Positions 10,515 through 22,681 of a stretch of DNA of 64,000 nt are shown here, one piece after another. The notes below the pieces were generated by a model. That model saw only the letters and a list, made by a program, of their open reading frames with translations. It was not told the DNA's origin and searched no databases. This DNA comes from Pyronema omphalodes (lineage: Eukaryota; Ascomycota; Pezizomycetes; Pezizales; Pyronemataceae), in assembly GCA_024516155.1 (NCBI GenBank), contig JAJJXM010000045.1:124001-188000 (forward strand), read 5' to 3'. Position 1 is the first letter of the stretch, and each line of letters starts with the position of its first letter. The translations under genes and the position numbers were made by a program.

Positions 10515-12265
10515 TCAGCATTGAGTGTTATCCGGCACTTCGGCATCGACCATAGCGTCTGGGTCAGACGCCGTGGCTGCAGGACGGGGGGTGGAGAGGG
10601 CTGATGTGGTCTCCGGGTGAGGGTTCGTCTGGACGCTGGAGGCGGAAGAGGAGGGGTCTGCTTCGGGTTGCGAGGCTTCCGCTGCAGGGGAAGCTTGATC
10701 GGAGGAGGAAGACATCTGGCAACGCTGACGGGCCAGGGCGAAGGCTTCAAGGCGGGATGGGCAGTTGCGTGCATTGGCGTAGTGATTGCCTTTGCATTAA
10801 CAACGAGCAGACTGCTTCGAGTGCTGACACGGGAGTCCCTTGGAGGTGGAGCATCCTATCATGCCGCTTGTGTTCCTCCGAAGCGTGGTGCTGACCACAG
10901 AATTGGCATCGGAAGAGCTTGGGGGTTTGACATTTCTCCCGAATGTGCCCCACTTGAGACAGCCCGAGCACTGACTGTCAGGGCCGTCGTGGTTGAAGAG
11001 CTCGACTCGGTAACGAGAGGATCCTAGGAGGGCGCCCCGAGCGATAGCATTTGCGCAGCGGGGGTTCCCTTCACCGAAAAGACAGCTGAGGACGACTGAA
11101 TCTCGCCCTGTTCAAAGCGCTCGGAATGCGCCGTCTGCTGCCCAACCAACGAGCACCTGGGATGACCTCGAGCTGGTCGTAGTTGGCTTGCAACTCAAGC
11201 TCGAGCTTTTGCAGGCCATTCCTTCCTCTACCCAGAAAACGATTGAGGGGGATGGCGTGGACTTTCAACTTGACCCATTTGTCCATGGGTTTGACGTCCA
11301 CCACGAAGCGGTCAACCTCGCGGATGGCATTGAGGATCTCGTTGCGGTAGCACGATATCAGTGAGTCCGCTCTCACTCCCGGTTGGTGGTAGCCGTGATC
11401 GTTCCCTTCGAGTTTCTGGAGACTCGGGCCACACGGTGGAAATGGGGTGCACCGCGGAGGTGCAGGCAGACGTTGATGGCGGCCGTGAAATCCTGGTCTG
11501 GTTTTGACGAGGGCGGGCGCCTTCCTGACGGATGAAGATCATGCGGCGATCTTCAGCGGCGAGGTTTTTTCGGGGCGGAGAAGTTGGGGGGCGTTGGGGG
11601 GCCTTCTGCTGTTTGCGTGAGGGAACAAGCTGCCACGCCGGAGGGGGGGCGGGGGGGGGGAGCTCGGGGAGGTTGCTGCGGAGCTTTGCGGCGTAGGATT
11701 GGGCCGCGGTGAGTTTGGACGCACGCGGGAGGGCGGGGAGGGAGGGTATGGGGGCAGCCTTGGGCATGCCTACAACAACGGAGGAAGTTCTGGGTTTCTC
11801 TGCCTGAGCAGACTGCTGTGGTGCCAGCAGGTGGGGCTGGCGAAGGGCGGTAGACTGGGTCGACGTCGCGGGTTTACCTGTGGGCACAAGCATGGGCGGG
11901 CTTCCTGAGACGTAATTGCTCCTCCAGAGCCTTCAAGCGTTCCTCCGCAGCGGCGAGGCGCTCCGACAACTTGTCCATAAGGGACACGCTGACGTGGGGG
12001 AGGCCTGGGAGCCTACGGCGGGGGCGGAACGGAGTTCGCTTTGCACGAGCGACCCGAAGGCCGCAACGTGTGCGCGTTTCTTCACGGTGCTGGGGCACGA
12101 AGAAAGGGAGCTCCCCGAGGACCAACCTGATCCTGGGGCCGCGGAGGGGGCGTCTTTACTGGGACGCGTGGGGGTGCCGGGTGCGGAGGACCCAAACACG
12201 TCGTCTTCGGCGGCGGGGGCAGGCGTGGAGACTCGGGATGAGTTGCTGCCACCGAACATGCGCAT
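10515..12265 (-). pseudogene. LINE A ORF1, gag-like RNA-binding protein (broken)
   Basis: The likely start is at 12265 (MRMFGGSNSS..). Pieces in order: a low-complexity A/P/S N-terminus (12265-11933); a short coiled coil (MDKLSERLAAAEERLKALEE, about 11990-11930); a Pro-rich part with SYAAKLRSNLPELP and the AEDRRMIFIRQEG block (11893-11540); a compact domain with KWVKLKVHAIPLNRFLG (11376-11071); and Cys/His clusters with CQFCGQHH about 10905-10880. These are typical of fungal LINE ORF1. At least four frame changes separate the pieces. The product would package LINE RNA. Confidence 0.7.
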
Positions 12266-12426
12266 ATCGGAGGTGAGGGAGGCGACGCGCGAGGGGGGGA
12301 GGCTTCATGGGAGCCATGGGCCTCGGAGGGTGGAATTCGTGAAGCCGTGAGAGTTCTCTCCGACTTCCCGATTAGGATAATTAAGCGAAAAACGTGTTGT
12401 TTTATTAGCGTTGGAGTGGCGTGTGA

Positions 12427-12441
12427 TTATCTAAGCGTCGT
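12427..12441. repeat. Target-site duplication of LINE A (right)
   Basis: Identical 15-bp copy of 6442-6456. Confidence 0.9.
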
Positions 12442-12630
12442 CAAACGGGGTCAGCTTCGTATCGCATCACTCGAACGAGTCATTCCTCATGATGCCGCGC
12501 TGGTTCAGGGCTAGGGAATTGTGACTGATCTGCAACAAAGTTCTTCCCGCTAGGTTTATTGTATGGTATGAAAAATATATCGAGGTCCATCTCTTTCCTC
12601 ACGTGTATACGGTACTGCGAGTTCCATAGC

Positions 12631-12978
12631 GTAAGCACAATCTTCGAATATGTCGATGAGATCTACTAAAGAAGCTCTGCAGGTCACTATGAATAGTGAG
12701 CTAAGAAAAAGGCTTTTAATTGGAATTTTTGATTCTTTGACGATAGAATTTAATAAGGCTAGCCGTGCTTTGCGTAAGACTTTGAATAACGCAGCGGCGG
12801 AACGAGACTCGAATGGATTGCAACCTTGGAGTGACCAGGGTTACCGTCCACGTGGATATGCGCTTCTGAATGAGGTTACTGTTAGTGCTGTTCATTCGCC
12901 CAGGGAGATACACACTGTAGGCGAAGATTTGTTTCGGCGTAGGTTCCAGAGGTACCAAGTTGTGGATAGGGCTATCCG
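12631..12978 (+). other. Left-arm-only segment with an ORF running to 13045
   Basis: The right arm reads directly from CAGTTCCATAGG to CCGTGGGTCGAAGGG (near 39575), whereas the left arm has about 340 extra bases here. The segment carries a 131-codon ORF (12650-13045) with a KRLLIGIFDSLTIEFNKASR block that looks protein-like, but no known motif. It is either an insertion in the left arm or a deletion in the right. No clear target duplication was found. Confidence 0.4.
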
Positions 12979-14212
12979 TTGGTCAAAGGGTAAGGACAGA
13001 TTTGTTGATAATTCTTTCGTTGACACGTCTTTGTTTTCTTCTTAGCTATATCGATTGGAATAAGGAATCACCTTACCTCTATCCATATGTCGTGCCCTAC
13101 TGCTTCTTATATCTCCCTATGAGTGGCGTACTGCCTGACTGCTTGTCTTGGAGGTTGAAGGAGTTTGTGGCACGGTTAACTATGTAGGACCAAGCTTGGC
13201 TAGTAATTGTCAATCAGCATCACTTCAACGTAACGTACAATCGACAGAAATGCAAAGACTCTTTTTGATGCAGAAATCTTCGCCTCATAAAAACCTCCAG
13301 AGATTTGGTGTGCTTACCGAGAATCGTGATATCCCACCCCCTGCTACCGGGCTTAATCAGAGAGATTGAACAGGTCAACATTGGTTGAGAGGCAGAGGTC
13401 ACTAAGCATGCCATTATTATGTAGACTAAGCTGTGGAACATGGCAGAGTATTTCGGAACAGGTCCTGTATCGCGGTCCAAATGGCAGCTTGGCACGCGTC
13501 GGCAACGGTGCGGCGAACTTGTCGAACTCTTCCATCTCCACGATCGGGCAGCAAAATTTCCCCGCCGACCGATCATTTACATGTGAACAGCAAAATATCC
13601 GCCTTAGAGTAATTGCCCATTTGACCGTCGGGCATATTCGTCATGCGGTGCGGCAAAGACATGGAATCGAACCATCGGCACGGCTAATTTATTGTGCTCT
13701 TCCGTGGTATAAAGACCTTTACATTTCCCGCATTTCCTCGACAATTCGTCCTGTATGAGTCTCTTAGGCCTCGGTCAGTGCATGCTGCAATAAATACATA
13801 TAAAAGAAATAAAAGTAAAAACCAGCCACTTTCATTCCAAGAGGTCAGACTATGCTCAGGATAAGTGTTAACAAACCCACAATCGCTCTGACGGTGAAGT
13901 GCCATGGATATCGACGCAGCTGCCGGAATGGTCAACGACAAAGATTTGTGTCTTTAGACCCCGAAAAGCCTGCTACATGCTTAGATCAGAAAGTGGTTTT
14001 TTATATTTTTTTTTTATATTTTTTTTTTCGCAATTAGAGACCATGATTTACTCCAAAACCCTTACATACCTATTAGATATGGATAAACGTTTTTATTTTA
14101 TGTCAACATCGCAGCTGATTGCTGTCCGCAGGGCCGATGAAATCTTGGCATCCAAGTAGGTTTAGCTTCGTGCTGGGAACCCACCAGAAGCTTTTATCCG
14201 CTTAAATGCCAC

Positions 14213-14220
14213 GCGACCAA
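14213..14220. repeat. 8-bp target-site duplication of the hAT MITE
   Basis: GCGACCAA, repeated exactly at 14963-14970. Confidence 0.9.
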
Positions 14221-14962
14221 TAGGGATGCACACGAGACGAGACGAGACGAGACCGAGCTTGGTCTCGAGACGTCTCGTCTCGTGGGATTTTGGTCTCGTA
14301 AGTCTCGGGACGTCTCGAGCGTCTCGGCGAGACGCTCGAGACTTTTTGCCAAACAAAAAAATAAAAAATAAAAAACAGGAAAAATTCAAAAGAACACATG
14401 AAAAACTCAAAAAGAAATTACAATTCCTCCAAATATTGCATTTTCCAATTTCCTTCCTCTTCGACATCTCTATTTCCTAGTCATGAAAATAGGCAACTCA
14501 GGAAATAAAAAAAGTACAAAAAAATCACAATTCCTCCGAGTATTGCCTTTCTGGATTTTCATGTTCTTTGTGCTCTTAAATTTCCCAATCCTAAACCTCC
14601 GGAGTCCATTCCAACTTTTGATGAGGAGTACTGCGGTTGTAGTTTTGCCTAGCAAGCGATTCCCATTCTTTAGGATAAGAATTTTCACATTAGAACAACC
14701 TTAACACTCGGCCTGCTAGCTCGCAGTATGGCTTCTGATGCTATCTAAAACTCCATGAATTATGTTTTTCATTTTTTTTTTGTCATTTCTTCCGAATTTT
14801 TACATATATTTCCTAAGTCTCGAAAAGTCTCGAGCGTATCTCGAGCTTTAGCTTTTAGAAAAAAGTCTCGAGACGTCTCGTCTCGTGAAAATCTAGTCTC
14901 GTCGGTCTCGAGACTAAAGCTCGAACTCTCGTCTCGAGCCGCTCGTCTCGTGTGCATCCCTA
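14221..14962. mobile_element. hAT-type MITE, 742 bp, with GAGAC-array ends
   Basis: The element starts TAGGGATGCACACGAGACGA and ends with its reverse complement, ..GTGTGCATCCCTA, flanked by an exact 8-bp duplication GCGACCAA. That combination (TAGGG-type end plus 8-bp duplication) is the hAT signature. About 120 bp at each end is made of GAGAC/GTCTC words that form long subterminal inverted arrays. The centre is AT-rich with no ORF longer than about 80 codons and no transposase motif, so it is non-autonomous. It is absent from the right arm. Confidence 0.85.
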
Positions 14963-15737
14963 GCGACCAAACCTTATTTCAAGCGCACATTTGCGACACA
15001 GCGTAGATTCCCACTTTTGATCAATATAGTGCTATAAAATGCAAATCAGCCACATTGATACAAAGAGGTCAGATTGTGTGGAGGATAAGTGCTAACAAAT
15101 GCACGATAGGTCCGCCGTGAGTAAGAGAAAATTCGACGTGTAGATGCAGAGGTCAACAGAGAAGTTTCGTCATTTGACCTGAAAAATTCTGCTATGCCCT
15201 GCAGTTAGAAAACCATTTACTTCGTGATGCTTGGTAGAGTGTGGAGTATGGAGTGGGGATTGAGGTGATGCATATCCAACCGGTTGCTTGGCATGCGGCG
15301 GCGACGGTGCGGCGAACTTCTGGAGCTTCCACCTCCACGATCGGGCAGGAACATTTCCCGCCGCCTGAAAATTGCCAAGTGAACGGCACAATAGCCGCCT
15401 TAGAGTAAATATGTATTTCGCCGCCGACGAAATCGGCATTGCGCAGCGGCAAAGACACGTAATCGAACCAGCGGCACGGCCAATGTTTTGTCTCCTCCTC
15501 GGAGGTATAAGGCTTCCCCCTTTCCCACTTTCGCTCGAACAGCTTAGCAAACCAGCCACTTCAATACCAAGAGGTCGGACTATTCTCAGGATGAGTGTTA
15601 CCAAATCCACAATAGCTCTGACGGTGAAGTGCGAGGAAGATCAACGCAGGCATCTGGTGATAGTCTATGACAAGAGTTATGTCTTTGGACGAGTGATGCC
15701 TGCTACATTCTTAGATCAGAAAAGTATTCACTTCGTG

Positions 15738-15778
15738 ATGTTCTTCGTGATGTTCTTCGTGATGTTCTTCGTGGTGAT
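15738..15778. repeat. 12-bp tandem repeat
   Basis: CTTCGTGATGTT repeated about 3.5 times. The right arm has an altered version (ACGAAGAACAGA) at 38563-38605. Confidence 0.8.
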
Positions 15779-15799
15779 GTGTAGGACGTGGTGAGGAGG

Positions 15800-17869
15800 T
15801 TGAGGTGAGGCATTCAGTACTGGATGTCAATTGAAGAGCAGGGGGAGGAGAGGGGATTTAAATTTTATTTCCGTTGCGATTCGACCGCACTTAATTTCGA
15901 TGAGATCATCTGCTAACCATCATGCCCTCGGTCACGCCCACGATGCGCTGCCGACAGCCGCCAAAACCGCCGACTCCGCACTCTCGATCAATGATATCAC
16001 AGGTCTATTAAATACTAGCCTTAACTCTAAAGCCCCGACTCCCGCCTGCGGACTCTCCATATTACCGCGTTTAATTCAACCCATCACTAGAATATTGGCT
16101 GGTGTAGCGTTGAAGTTGAGGCGAGGTAGGGGTGACGTGGGATTTGGTGGGACGTGGACCGCGGGGTTCACGCGATCCGCAGCTACTCTCGTCTCGTCAG
16201 ATACCGCACACTGATCTTGTTGATTATGCTGGTTCCTTGATGCTAATTGTTATATTGCGGGCCATGTAGTGTTGGATGCCGATGATGCAGAGGCCTGTCA
16301 TAAAATGCCAATGTCGACCGGTTGACTTCTATTAATCGCTGCGCCGTAACAGGGCTGTTAACTGCGAGATATTTGTCAGCCAGAGGCTTGGGTTACGTCA
16401 TAGGCTTACACCCATAGAGCCACGTGAGCTCCGATGATTGGAATCTCAGTCCACCAAATAATAAGTCAATCCATCCATTAATGCCACCAAAGATTGTAAG
16501 CTTCTTGATCCACAAGTTCCAGGAATTGAATGCTAATTATACGGGAGATGTATTTTATCAGGGCCGGGAGATGTGAGACGTGACGGACGCGGTTCGGTTT
16601 CTCAGTCCGGTTTTCGACCTCGGGAGAAATAACGTTGAAGACAGGCAATATGGAGTTGTTCTTTCGATGGTGCTGAGAGTCCTCATCTTTGATACCGATT
16701 GAGGTCAAGTCTGTAAGGAGCTCACCTTACCTTATATCGATAGGTATCCGGAACTATGACAGGAATAATACACAGCCAGCGTCGTGTGAGTTTGTTTATA
16801 TGCCCTCCGTTGTTTAAATAATTCCATGTCTGTTATCGGGGGTGTCATTTCTTTGTCAAGAACACCAGGGTGTTGATGTAATAATTCTAAGGAACCCAGC
16901 CGTGGCGTTGATGTCATTTATTAGCGTTTCCTCCGGACCTAAAGCGATGCAAAACGCGGACATAGTCAAGGGTTGAGGACGAACATAGACAGGCCCTTGT
17001 TCGAGAGAATAATATGAGTAAGCTTCAAAATATTTGATGTCGAAGCCGCTGCTTTCTTGTTTAGCTGCTCTGAACGTCTTGCCGGCTTTGGAATATAACT
17101 TGACACTACGTTCACGATGATTTTGCACAAGCCCAGAGAATCGAAGTGCGGTAGCAGTGCCTATATCACTCAACGGTTACGAGTGTCTACACGGCAGAAA
17201 AAGGTAGTACAGGAGAGAAGATAGTCACGGCACCCAGACTTGAGACTAATGTTGCCATGTTTGCAGTTGCTTCCGTTGTTGCTGGACCTTTACGTAATGA
17301 TTACAGCAGTTTTTCCGCCGTTGAAGATAATAGCGAAACAAATTGTTTGAGCTTCACAACTGCGGAGTAATAACCATGTCAAGCATTTGTAAAAACCTTT
17401 CAGTTATTATCTTTGAGGGCGTGTTGAGTTTACCGCGGCAACTTCCCAATGATGGGTTCGTATCACCCGACGAGTCACCGTTCATGATGCCGCGCTGGGT
17501 AAGTGTTGGGATTTAATTGTGACGGATGAATAACAAAATCCGTTCCGACCAGGTTTTTTTAACGGTATATCGAAAGAAAGATCAATGTTGATATACGGTA
17601 ATCACTCCTCCCAGGTTAGTTTAGATCTATGGCGTAAATAGCGTTAGCGCAGTGTTGGCGCATGCGTATCGTGAGGGCTTCGGGACAGTTTGAACGGCTG
17701 GTATTGAAGAGCGGCATGATAGTATAGACTGTATCATTTGCTACGTAGCTGTGTCGCCCGGAAGGAACTGAAAGTAGTAGAGAGCCGCTAAGGTACCAAC
17801 TTATCTGGCGGTGGAAACACTCTGTGCTATCACCATCTCCAGGTTTCATCATCCTCCACCTTCGTCATC
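15800..17869. other. 5' flank of gene A, no supported gene
   Basis: This stretch is shared with 36540-38530 in inverted form. It contains only short ORFs (127 codons at most, 15831-16214). It may hold the promoter of gene A. The last 60 bp before the ATG are pyrimidine- and CACC-rich. I see no clear TATA box. Confidence 0.4.
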
Positions 17870-20800
17870 ATGTCTCCTAGACGGCCAGGACATTTCCATC
17901 CGCGGTACGCACACTCGTCAAGACCTGATAATGAGAACCAACAGCCGACAAACAATGGTAATCAGCTGGTACCACATGCAGTCCGTGGCCGTTCTTCTCA
18001 CAATCAATCAGTACGACGGTACCAGAACACAGGGCGGTATAGAAATAGGAATAGAATACGGCAGGGTCGACCTCAAGATGGAAACAACGCGGATCACCAG
18101 ATGGCAGCGCATAATCGTCCAGTTCCGATGGCTGCTGGTCCAGTCCACGATGGGGTGTTTAAGCAAGAGATAACGAGACGTCCGGCCAGTACTCCAGGGA
18201 TGCCTGCTGCACATATCGAGCAACAGAACAGCCATTCTCCTCCTCCTCTTTCTGTGCCTCAAGTTGGACAAATGCATCAAGAGATGCATCAACCGCATAT
18301 TCAGTTCCCGATGGCACCCTCTCGAACCCCCACTCCACGTCTGGACATACCAAATAATGGATTGTCTGTCGCTACTATGGTTCCTAACCAACATATAGAT
18401 CCACCTATGAGCTCGCTTCCAATGACAGTCCATAACAGGGGTTTTCACCAACGGATAACGAGATCTCCAACCACCGCTCCTGGGATGCCTGCTGCACATA
18501 TCGATCAACAGAACAGCCATTCTCCTCCTCCTCTTTTGCCCCAAGTTAGAAAAATGCATCAAGAGATTTATCATCCGCATATTCGGTTCCCGATGGCCCC
18601 CTCCCTGACCCCCACTCCTCGTCTGGACATACCAAATAACGGATTTTCTATCGCTACTGTGGTTCCTAACCAACATATATATCCGCCTATGAGCTCGCTT
18701 CCAATGACACCTGACACCCCTACAGCTATGTTTAGCCATCCGAATGGGCCATTACAAAGCGCTTCTATGCATCCGACCCGGCATATGAACCATCCGAATC
18801 AAGGTTATTTTACGCCGGCTCCTTCACCTGGTCTTTCCACCCAGCAGTTGATGTATCATGAATCCGAACAGCCTCTTAGTTTTTGTCAGCAGACTCAAGA
18901 CAGTGGACACGACCTCAACCCGGCCGCCAAGGAGTGCCAACCATTGTCTTCGTCTGTACCAACGTCCGTTGATGATGTTACACAACGGATATCACAGCTA
19001 CATATCGGGGACCCTGTAAATGCATCTCAGCACTTTAAGCAGGTCGATTCGGTTTCCAATATCTCATATCCTCCCACCATTCAGGAGAGAAGAATGAGCA
19101 GGAATATAAGCCAGGGACACGATGGGTACTCTTCATTATCCACTTCATACATGACACCCTCTGGACCCCAGACTCCCGTGTCATTATATCAAGACATTTC
19201 CCAAGGATATGGTTCTGCGTTACAGCAGAATAATGTTCAATATAACTTGATTGACTATCCGGAGGATGTGAGAAAAGCACATGAGCCCCGGGGTGTCAGT
19301 CATCGGTTGATTTCGGAGTCACACCATGTCGAAGAAACAGTGGGGCAGCAACCACACAGTCTGGAGTCCCAAAGTGGTCAGTCTTCAGTTTTTCCCTCGG
19401 GTGAAGAAGATGAGGTCGCCCAGAAGGCCGAAAGGGTGCCATCGGTATTTAATCATACTCACGGCAGGCCTGAAAACTCTCAAAACTTGGACCATCCAAG
19501 ACATACCACCGAGATCCTGGAATATACCACCGGACGGCCATCACACAGGGAACACCACACCGCGGATCCGTTAATCGGTCTTTTGCCATGGAGTACTGGT
19601 GAAGAAACACTTTTGACTAGCAGAAACGCCCAGTATGAAATACATTCATCGGAGAAAGGGGATGGTAATCACATTGATTCAGCCGGGCCGGCAGGCTCCT
19701 CCACATCCTATGTTCTACCGACCAGCAGTGCTTTATCGAATAGATCCCTTAATCATTGGCAGCACGAGATGGAGATATTATCGCCGGCTCAAACTGAAAA
19801 CGGTCTATTGAATAAGCATGAAGTCATCCAGAAGCTGTTGGACATACTGTCCACATGTGACGGAGCGCAAAGGCAGTGTGTATTTGAGGCATTACTCGCT
19901 ATCGACAGGGCCGAAGCCCCGCAGATGCCTGATATGCTGATGCGGTACCCAGGTATATCTTTGTGTCTTGAATTAATATGAAATGATATATGGTATGCTG
20001 ACGGAATATTTGAATATACAGGGACTCTTGTGATTCTTATCGACGAGATTATCCATCTGACACAGCAGCTGGCCCGTTCTAAATCCAGGCCACATAATGC
20101 CGTTCATCGCGGAAGTGGCGTCCTGAGGGTCCTGCAAAGAATGGCTGCCGAAAATGAAGTAGCACAGTTTCTCAAGAACGGTAAGGCTTTGTATCTGATT
20201 CATCAGCCCAAAACTATTGTTAATGCAAACTGAAGCATGTATACACTCAATGATACTTCCGATTATCACCAACAGGCATGCTGATTGGGCAACTGATGTT
20301 GAGGATTATGTCCTGGAAGCACTGAAGGTGTACCAAATACTTGTAGATCATATCCCACCTCGTATCTACACGGAAAAACACCTTTTTGGCGCGCCATCAC
20401 TTCTTGAATGCCTCGTCAATGGCGACCTCGCTCCCAAAAGGGGTTCAGATGCTGAGGTGCACAGGTCGCGGAATATATCATTTGCAAGACTTTGACGACG
20501 AGGGAAAGCTTACAGCTCTGCTGCGAAGATGAACATCTCCTGTCAAATGTTGTAACTACGCTCATAAACATGTTATTTCGGTCCAGAGATAATATAATTG
20601 TCTGGTAACTACTGACAACGTTGTTCAGTGTTGGGTAAAGTACGTATTTCCTTGACAGTCTTTCAGATACATAGACTAACTTCAAAAGAATTACCCAGGA
20701 TATCAGAGTAGAAGACAAGTTGCTAAATGACTTTCCGAATATCGGTGCATCTTTTAGCGATGTTCTAAGTAAGGGCAACTATGCAAACCCCTTTTGAGAC

Positions 20801-21117
20801 AGCGGCTACTAAAAGTGATTGCGTAGACACTATGACGTCGGAGGAAGACGAAGCCGCGGAGAGCATTGTTGGCCATACTCGGCCAACTCAGGTCACGAAA
20901 ACACAATCTTCAAAGCTCAACGGACCGAGTCGAAGTCCCTGGCGGCCCGTTGGGTATTCCTTCAAGTCAATATCAAGCATGGAACAGTCAATCTCAAGTC
21001 ACGAGGGGCCAATTTCAGCATTCGAGGAGCCAGCCTGGAGCACGTGCCAGACACTTCCAAGGCAGGCACCTTGGTTCAAATATGCATAACCCGAGTACAG
21101 GGGATCCCAGAAATTAA
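17870..21117 (+). pseudogene. Family 1 hypothetical gene, copy A (most complete first exon)
   Basis: Proposed exons: 17870-19952, 20022-20180, 20236-20634, 20675-20768 and 20827-21117. Introns are 69, 55, 40 and 58 bp, with GT..AG ends in the same phases as copy B. The first exon is one open 694-codon stretch. It is a disordered region rich in Pro, His, Gln and Asn with a 95-residue tandem repeat (GMPAAHI blocks at residues about 110 and 205), ending in a helical part, KHEVIQKLLDILSTCDGA. Exons 2 and 3 add more helical sequence (LVILIDEIIHLTQQLA, DYVLEALKVYQILVDHIPP), possibly an ARM/HEAT-like fold, unconfirmed. Relative to B, single bases are missing near 20465 and 20598, and two near 20860, so the 3' end is frameshifted or mis-assembled. 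Function is unknown; no catalytic motif, signal peptide or membrane segment was seen. Confidence 0.6.
18155..18715 (+). repeat. In-frame tandem repeat in exon 1 of copy A (unit 285 bp)
   Basis: The blocks GMPAAHI(E/D)QQNSHSPPPL, PNNG(L/F)S(V/I)AT and NQHI(D/Y)PPMSSLPMT occur twice, 285 bp (95 codons) apart. Copy B has a single unit. Confidence 0.8.
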
Positions 21118-21640
21118 TATGGAGCGAAAATATAGAATCCCAATTCTTAAGTTGAAGCTATGCCATTTATATTTTATCATAATGATGTTAACAAAAATTA
21201 TGTTTTAGGAGTTATCGACAGATGTTGATCACAGAATGTTGGCGGTGGGATTGGATTTTGGAGATGGCTCAACGAGTACAGTTATTAACATTTTGGTATT
21301 CAGTGTGTGGTTAATTTTATACGATGTTCATTTTGATGTACACTTAGTGCTTATTATCTGTCATAGGCTCTTTGACATGGTTTTATTATTACTGTATAGT
21401 ACTTTAAGGATTATTAATTCAAAACCTATATCTTGAATTATCAATGCTGGTATCATTTTCCTCCATATTGATTTCTCTTATTCCCTCCACTCCAGTTATT
21501 CTTATTCGCTCCAAAACTCATGCATTTGAAATGCCTGATACATACTCGATCCTGTATCCTCGGTTGCTAAATTTGGCCCTCGTAGACTTCAGGTTGATTG
21601 CGCGGTGCTTGGAACCGGCGAAGTCTGGGGCCGAGTGGGA
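20945..21640. repeat. Inverted repeat built from the last exon of copy A
   Basis: The arms, about 20945-21117 and 21470-21640, have the same relation as at 385-1085. They show that this layout predates the duplications. Confidence 0.55.
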
Positions 21641-22035
21641 TTATATATAGGTCAGTACCAACCCGTGATGTGATTTACCCGTGAACTTTGAAGGATGATG
21701 CATTCCGGGGGTAATCGAGAAACAGGATTGTATATGCTGCGGACCGCGGAGTGAACGTTGCGATGGGTCGTGGGTCGTGGGTCATGGGTTGTGGGTCGTG
21801 GTTCGTGGGTCGTGGCGGAGGATTTTTCTTTTCTTTGCTTCTTTTTGCATTCCACCACCAGTGCTACCAAGCCTCCTCACCCCCTCTCTGAAAAAAAGTG
21901 CGTTCACCTGGAATGACGAAGTAAATCTCGTATATATCAACAGCAGGTAGAATAATAAAATAAAATCTCGTATATCAACAGCAGGCAAAATAACATTGAC
22001 GATTTTACCTTTCTACGGCAACTCCTGCATCAGCG

Positions 22036-22230
22036 ATGACACCCGGCAATGGTACCTCGCCCACAAAATATAACTCACTCTCTGACGATGACTCATCTTC
22101 CAACGGCACCCATGAGATCCGCAGCATATCTTTCCTCAGTCTTGTAGGAAACATCAATAGACGATGCGTAGCCGGGGAGTTCCTGTTTAATACCTATGCA
22201 CATAGAAACCTGGGCTTGGAAAAAACATGA
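22036..22230 (+). CDS. Small acidic ORF downstream of copy A (64 aa)
   Basis: 64 codons with an SLSDDDSSSNGTHEIR core, then ISFLSLVGNINRRC. Related to 1363-1527 and to the minus strand near 32000-32240. The three versions agree in the acidic core but differ in frame on both sides, so translation is doubtful. Confidence 0.25.
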   Translation: MTPGNGTSPTKYNSLSDDDSSSNGTHEIRSISFLSLVGNINRRCVAGEFLFNTYAHRNLGLEKT

Positions 22231-22681
22231 TTACGCTTGTATCAGCGGTAGTCATATCTGCAGGCGAATACTATGATTTGACGCCCAATCGGGAATTCTG
22301 AATTCCCTTTTTTTCTTTGGGAAGTGGATTTGATATTTTCATATATTTGAAGTTCAATAGTCAGTCAGAGTAGGCGAAAGGTGGTAAAGTATATTATCGG
22401 TGATTTGCTGGTGCTATGCGTATGTGAAGGTCGCGGAAATGTTCTTGCTTTTTTGCCGGAAGTTTTTAATACGAAGGTTCCTTTGATCTCGTTTTTTTGT
22501 CTGTTTGTTTTTTTTGGCAGTATATGTGGTTGCCAAAGTATGTATATGCGTGGTGTTTCGTATAGTCTGGGCCTAGAGTATGTGCGCTACCAATGCAGTT
22601 ACCGCCTCGTGGTACTTTCATTCAAGAATAATATATATCCTAATACATAACCACCTTTATACGCTGATACTCCCAAATGTC

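Larger units (their letters stand above)
6457..12426 (-). mobile_element. LINE A, full-length Tad-like non-LTR retrotransposon
   Basis: A 5970-bp insertion bounded by a perfect 15-bp target duplication. The 3' end (left side) carries a (TCAAAT)-type tail, 6457-6485. In the minus-strand direction it encodes an ORF1 gag-like protein with a coiled coil and Cys/His motifs, then ORF2 with an EEP endonuclease, reverse transcriptase, ribonuclease H and a terminal CCHC motif. This order is that of fungal Tad1-clade LINEs. Both ORFs are split by many frameshifts, so it is inactive as read. It sits only in the left arm, so it inserted after the inverted duplication or was lost from the right arm. The corresponding right-arm site is near 39770. 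Confidence 0.9.
13480..15730. repeat. Local tandem duplication in the left arm
   Basis: 13480-13990 and 15280-15730 are related. Both have GCGGCGAACTTnTnGA, CCACGATCGGGCAG, AATCGAACCAnCGGCACGG and the AGGTCnGACTATnCTCAGGATnAGTG block. A shorter third relative of the last block is at 15065-15190. The right arm has a single version (about 38640-39060). The hAT MITE lies between the two left-arm units. Confidence 0.65.
5681..22270. repeat. Left arm of the large inverted duplication
   Basis: The reverse complement of this stretch matches about 31985-41936 in order. 5681-6430 pairs with 41936-39850, 12445-17870 with 39770-36540, gene A with gene B, and the 3' flank to 22270 with 31985. The left arm is longer because it contains LINE A, a local tandem duplication and a MITE. 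Identity looks high but indels are frequent. Confidence 0.85.

Noticed and set aside
10230..12350. Several plus-strand ORFs of 70-166 codons inside LINE A
   Set aside because: High-GC antisense shadows of the LINE frames; no motif.
13640..13680. GGTTCGATTCC on the minus strand, like a tRNA or SINE B box
   Set aside because: The arm-like stem is only 4 bp, no A box or acceptor pairing is seen, and the relatives at 15450 and 38870 do not keep it.
18008..18739. 243-codon minus-strand ORF antisense to gene A exon 1, with a counterpart near copy B (36056-36400)
   Set aside because: Shadow of the sense frame; its repeats mirror the sense repeats and it has no independent support.
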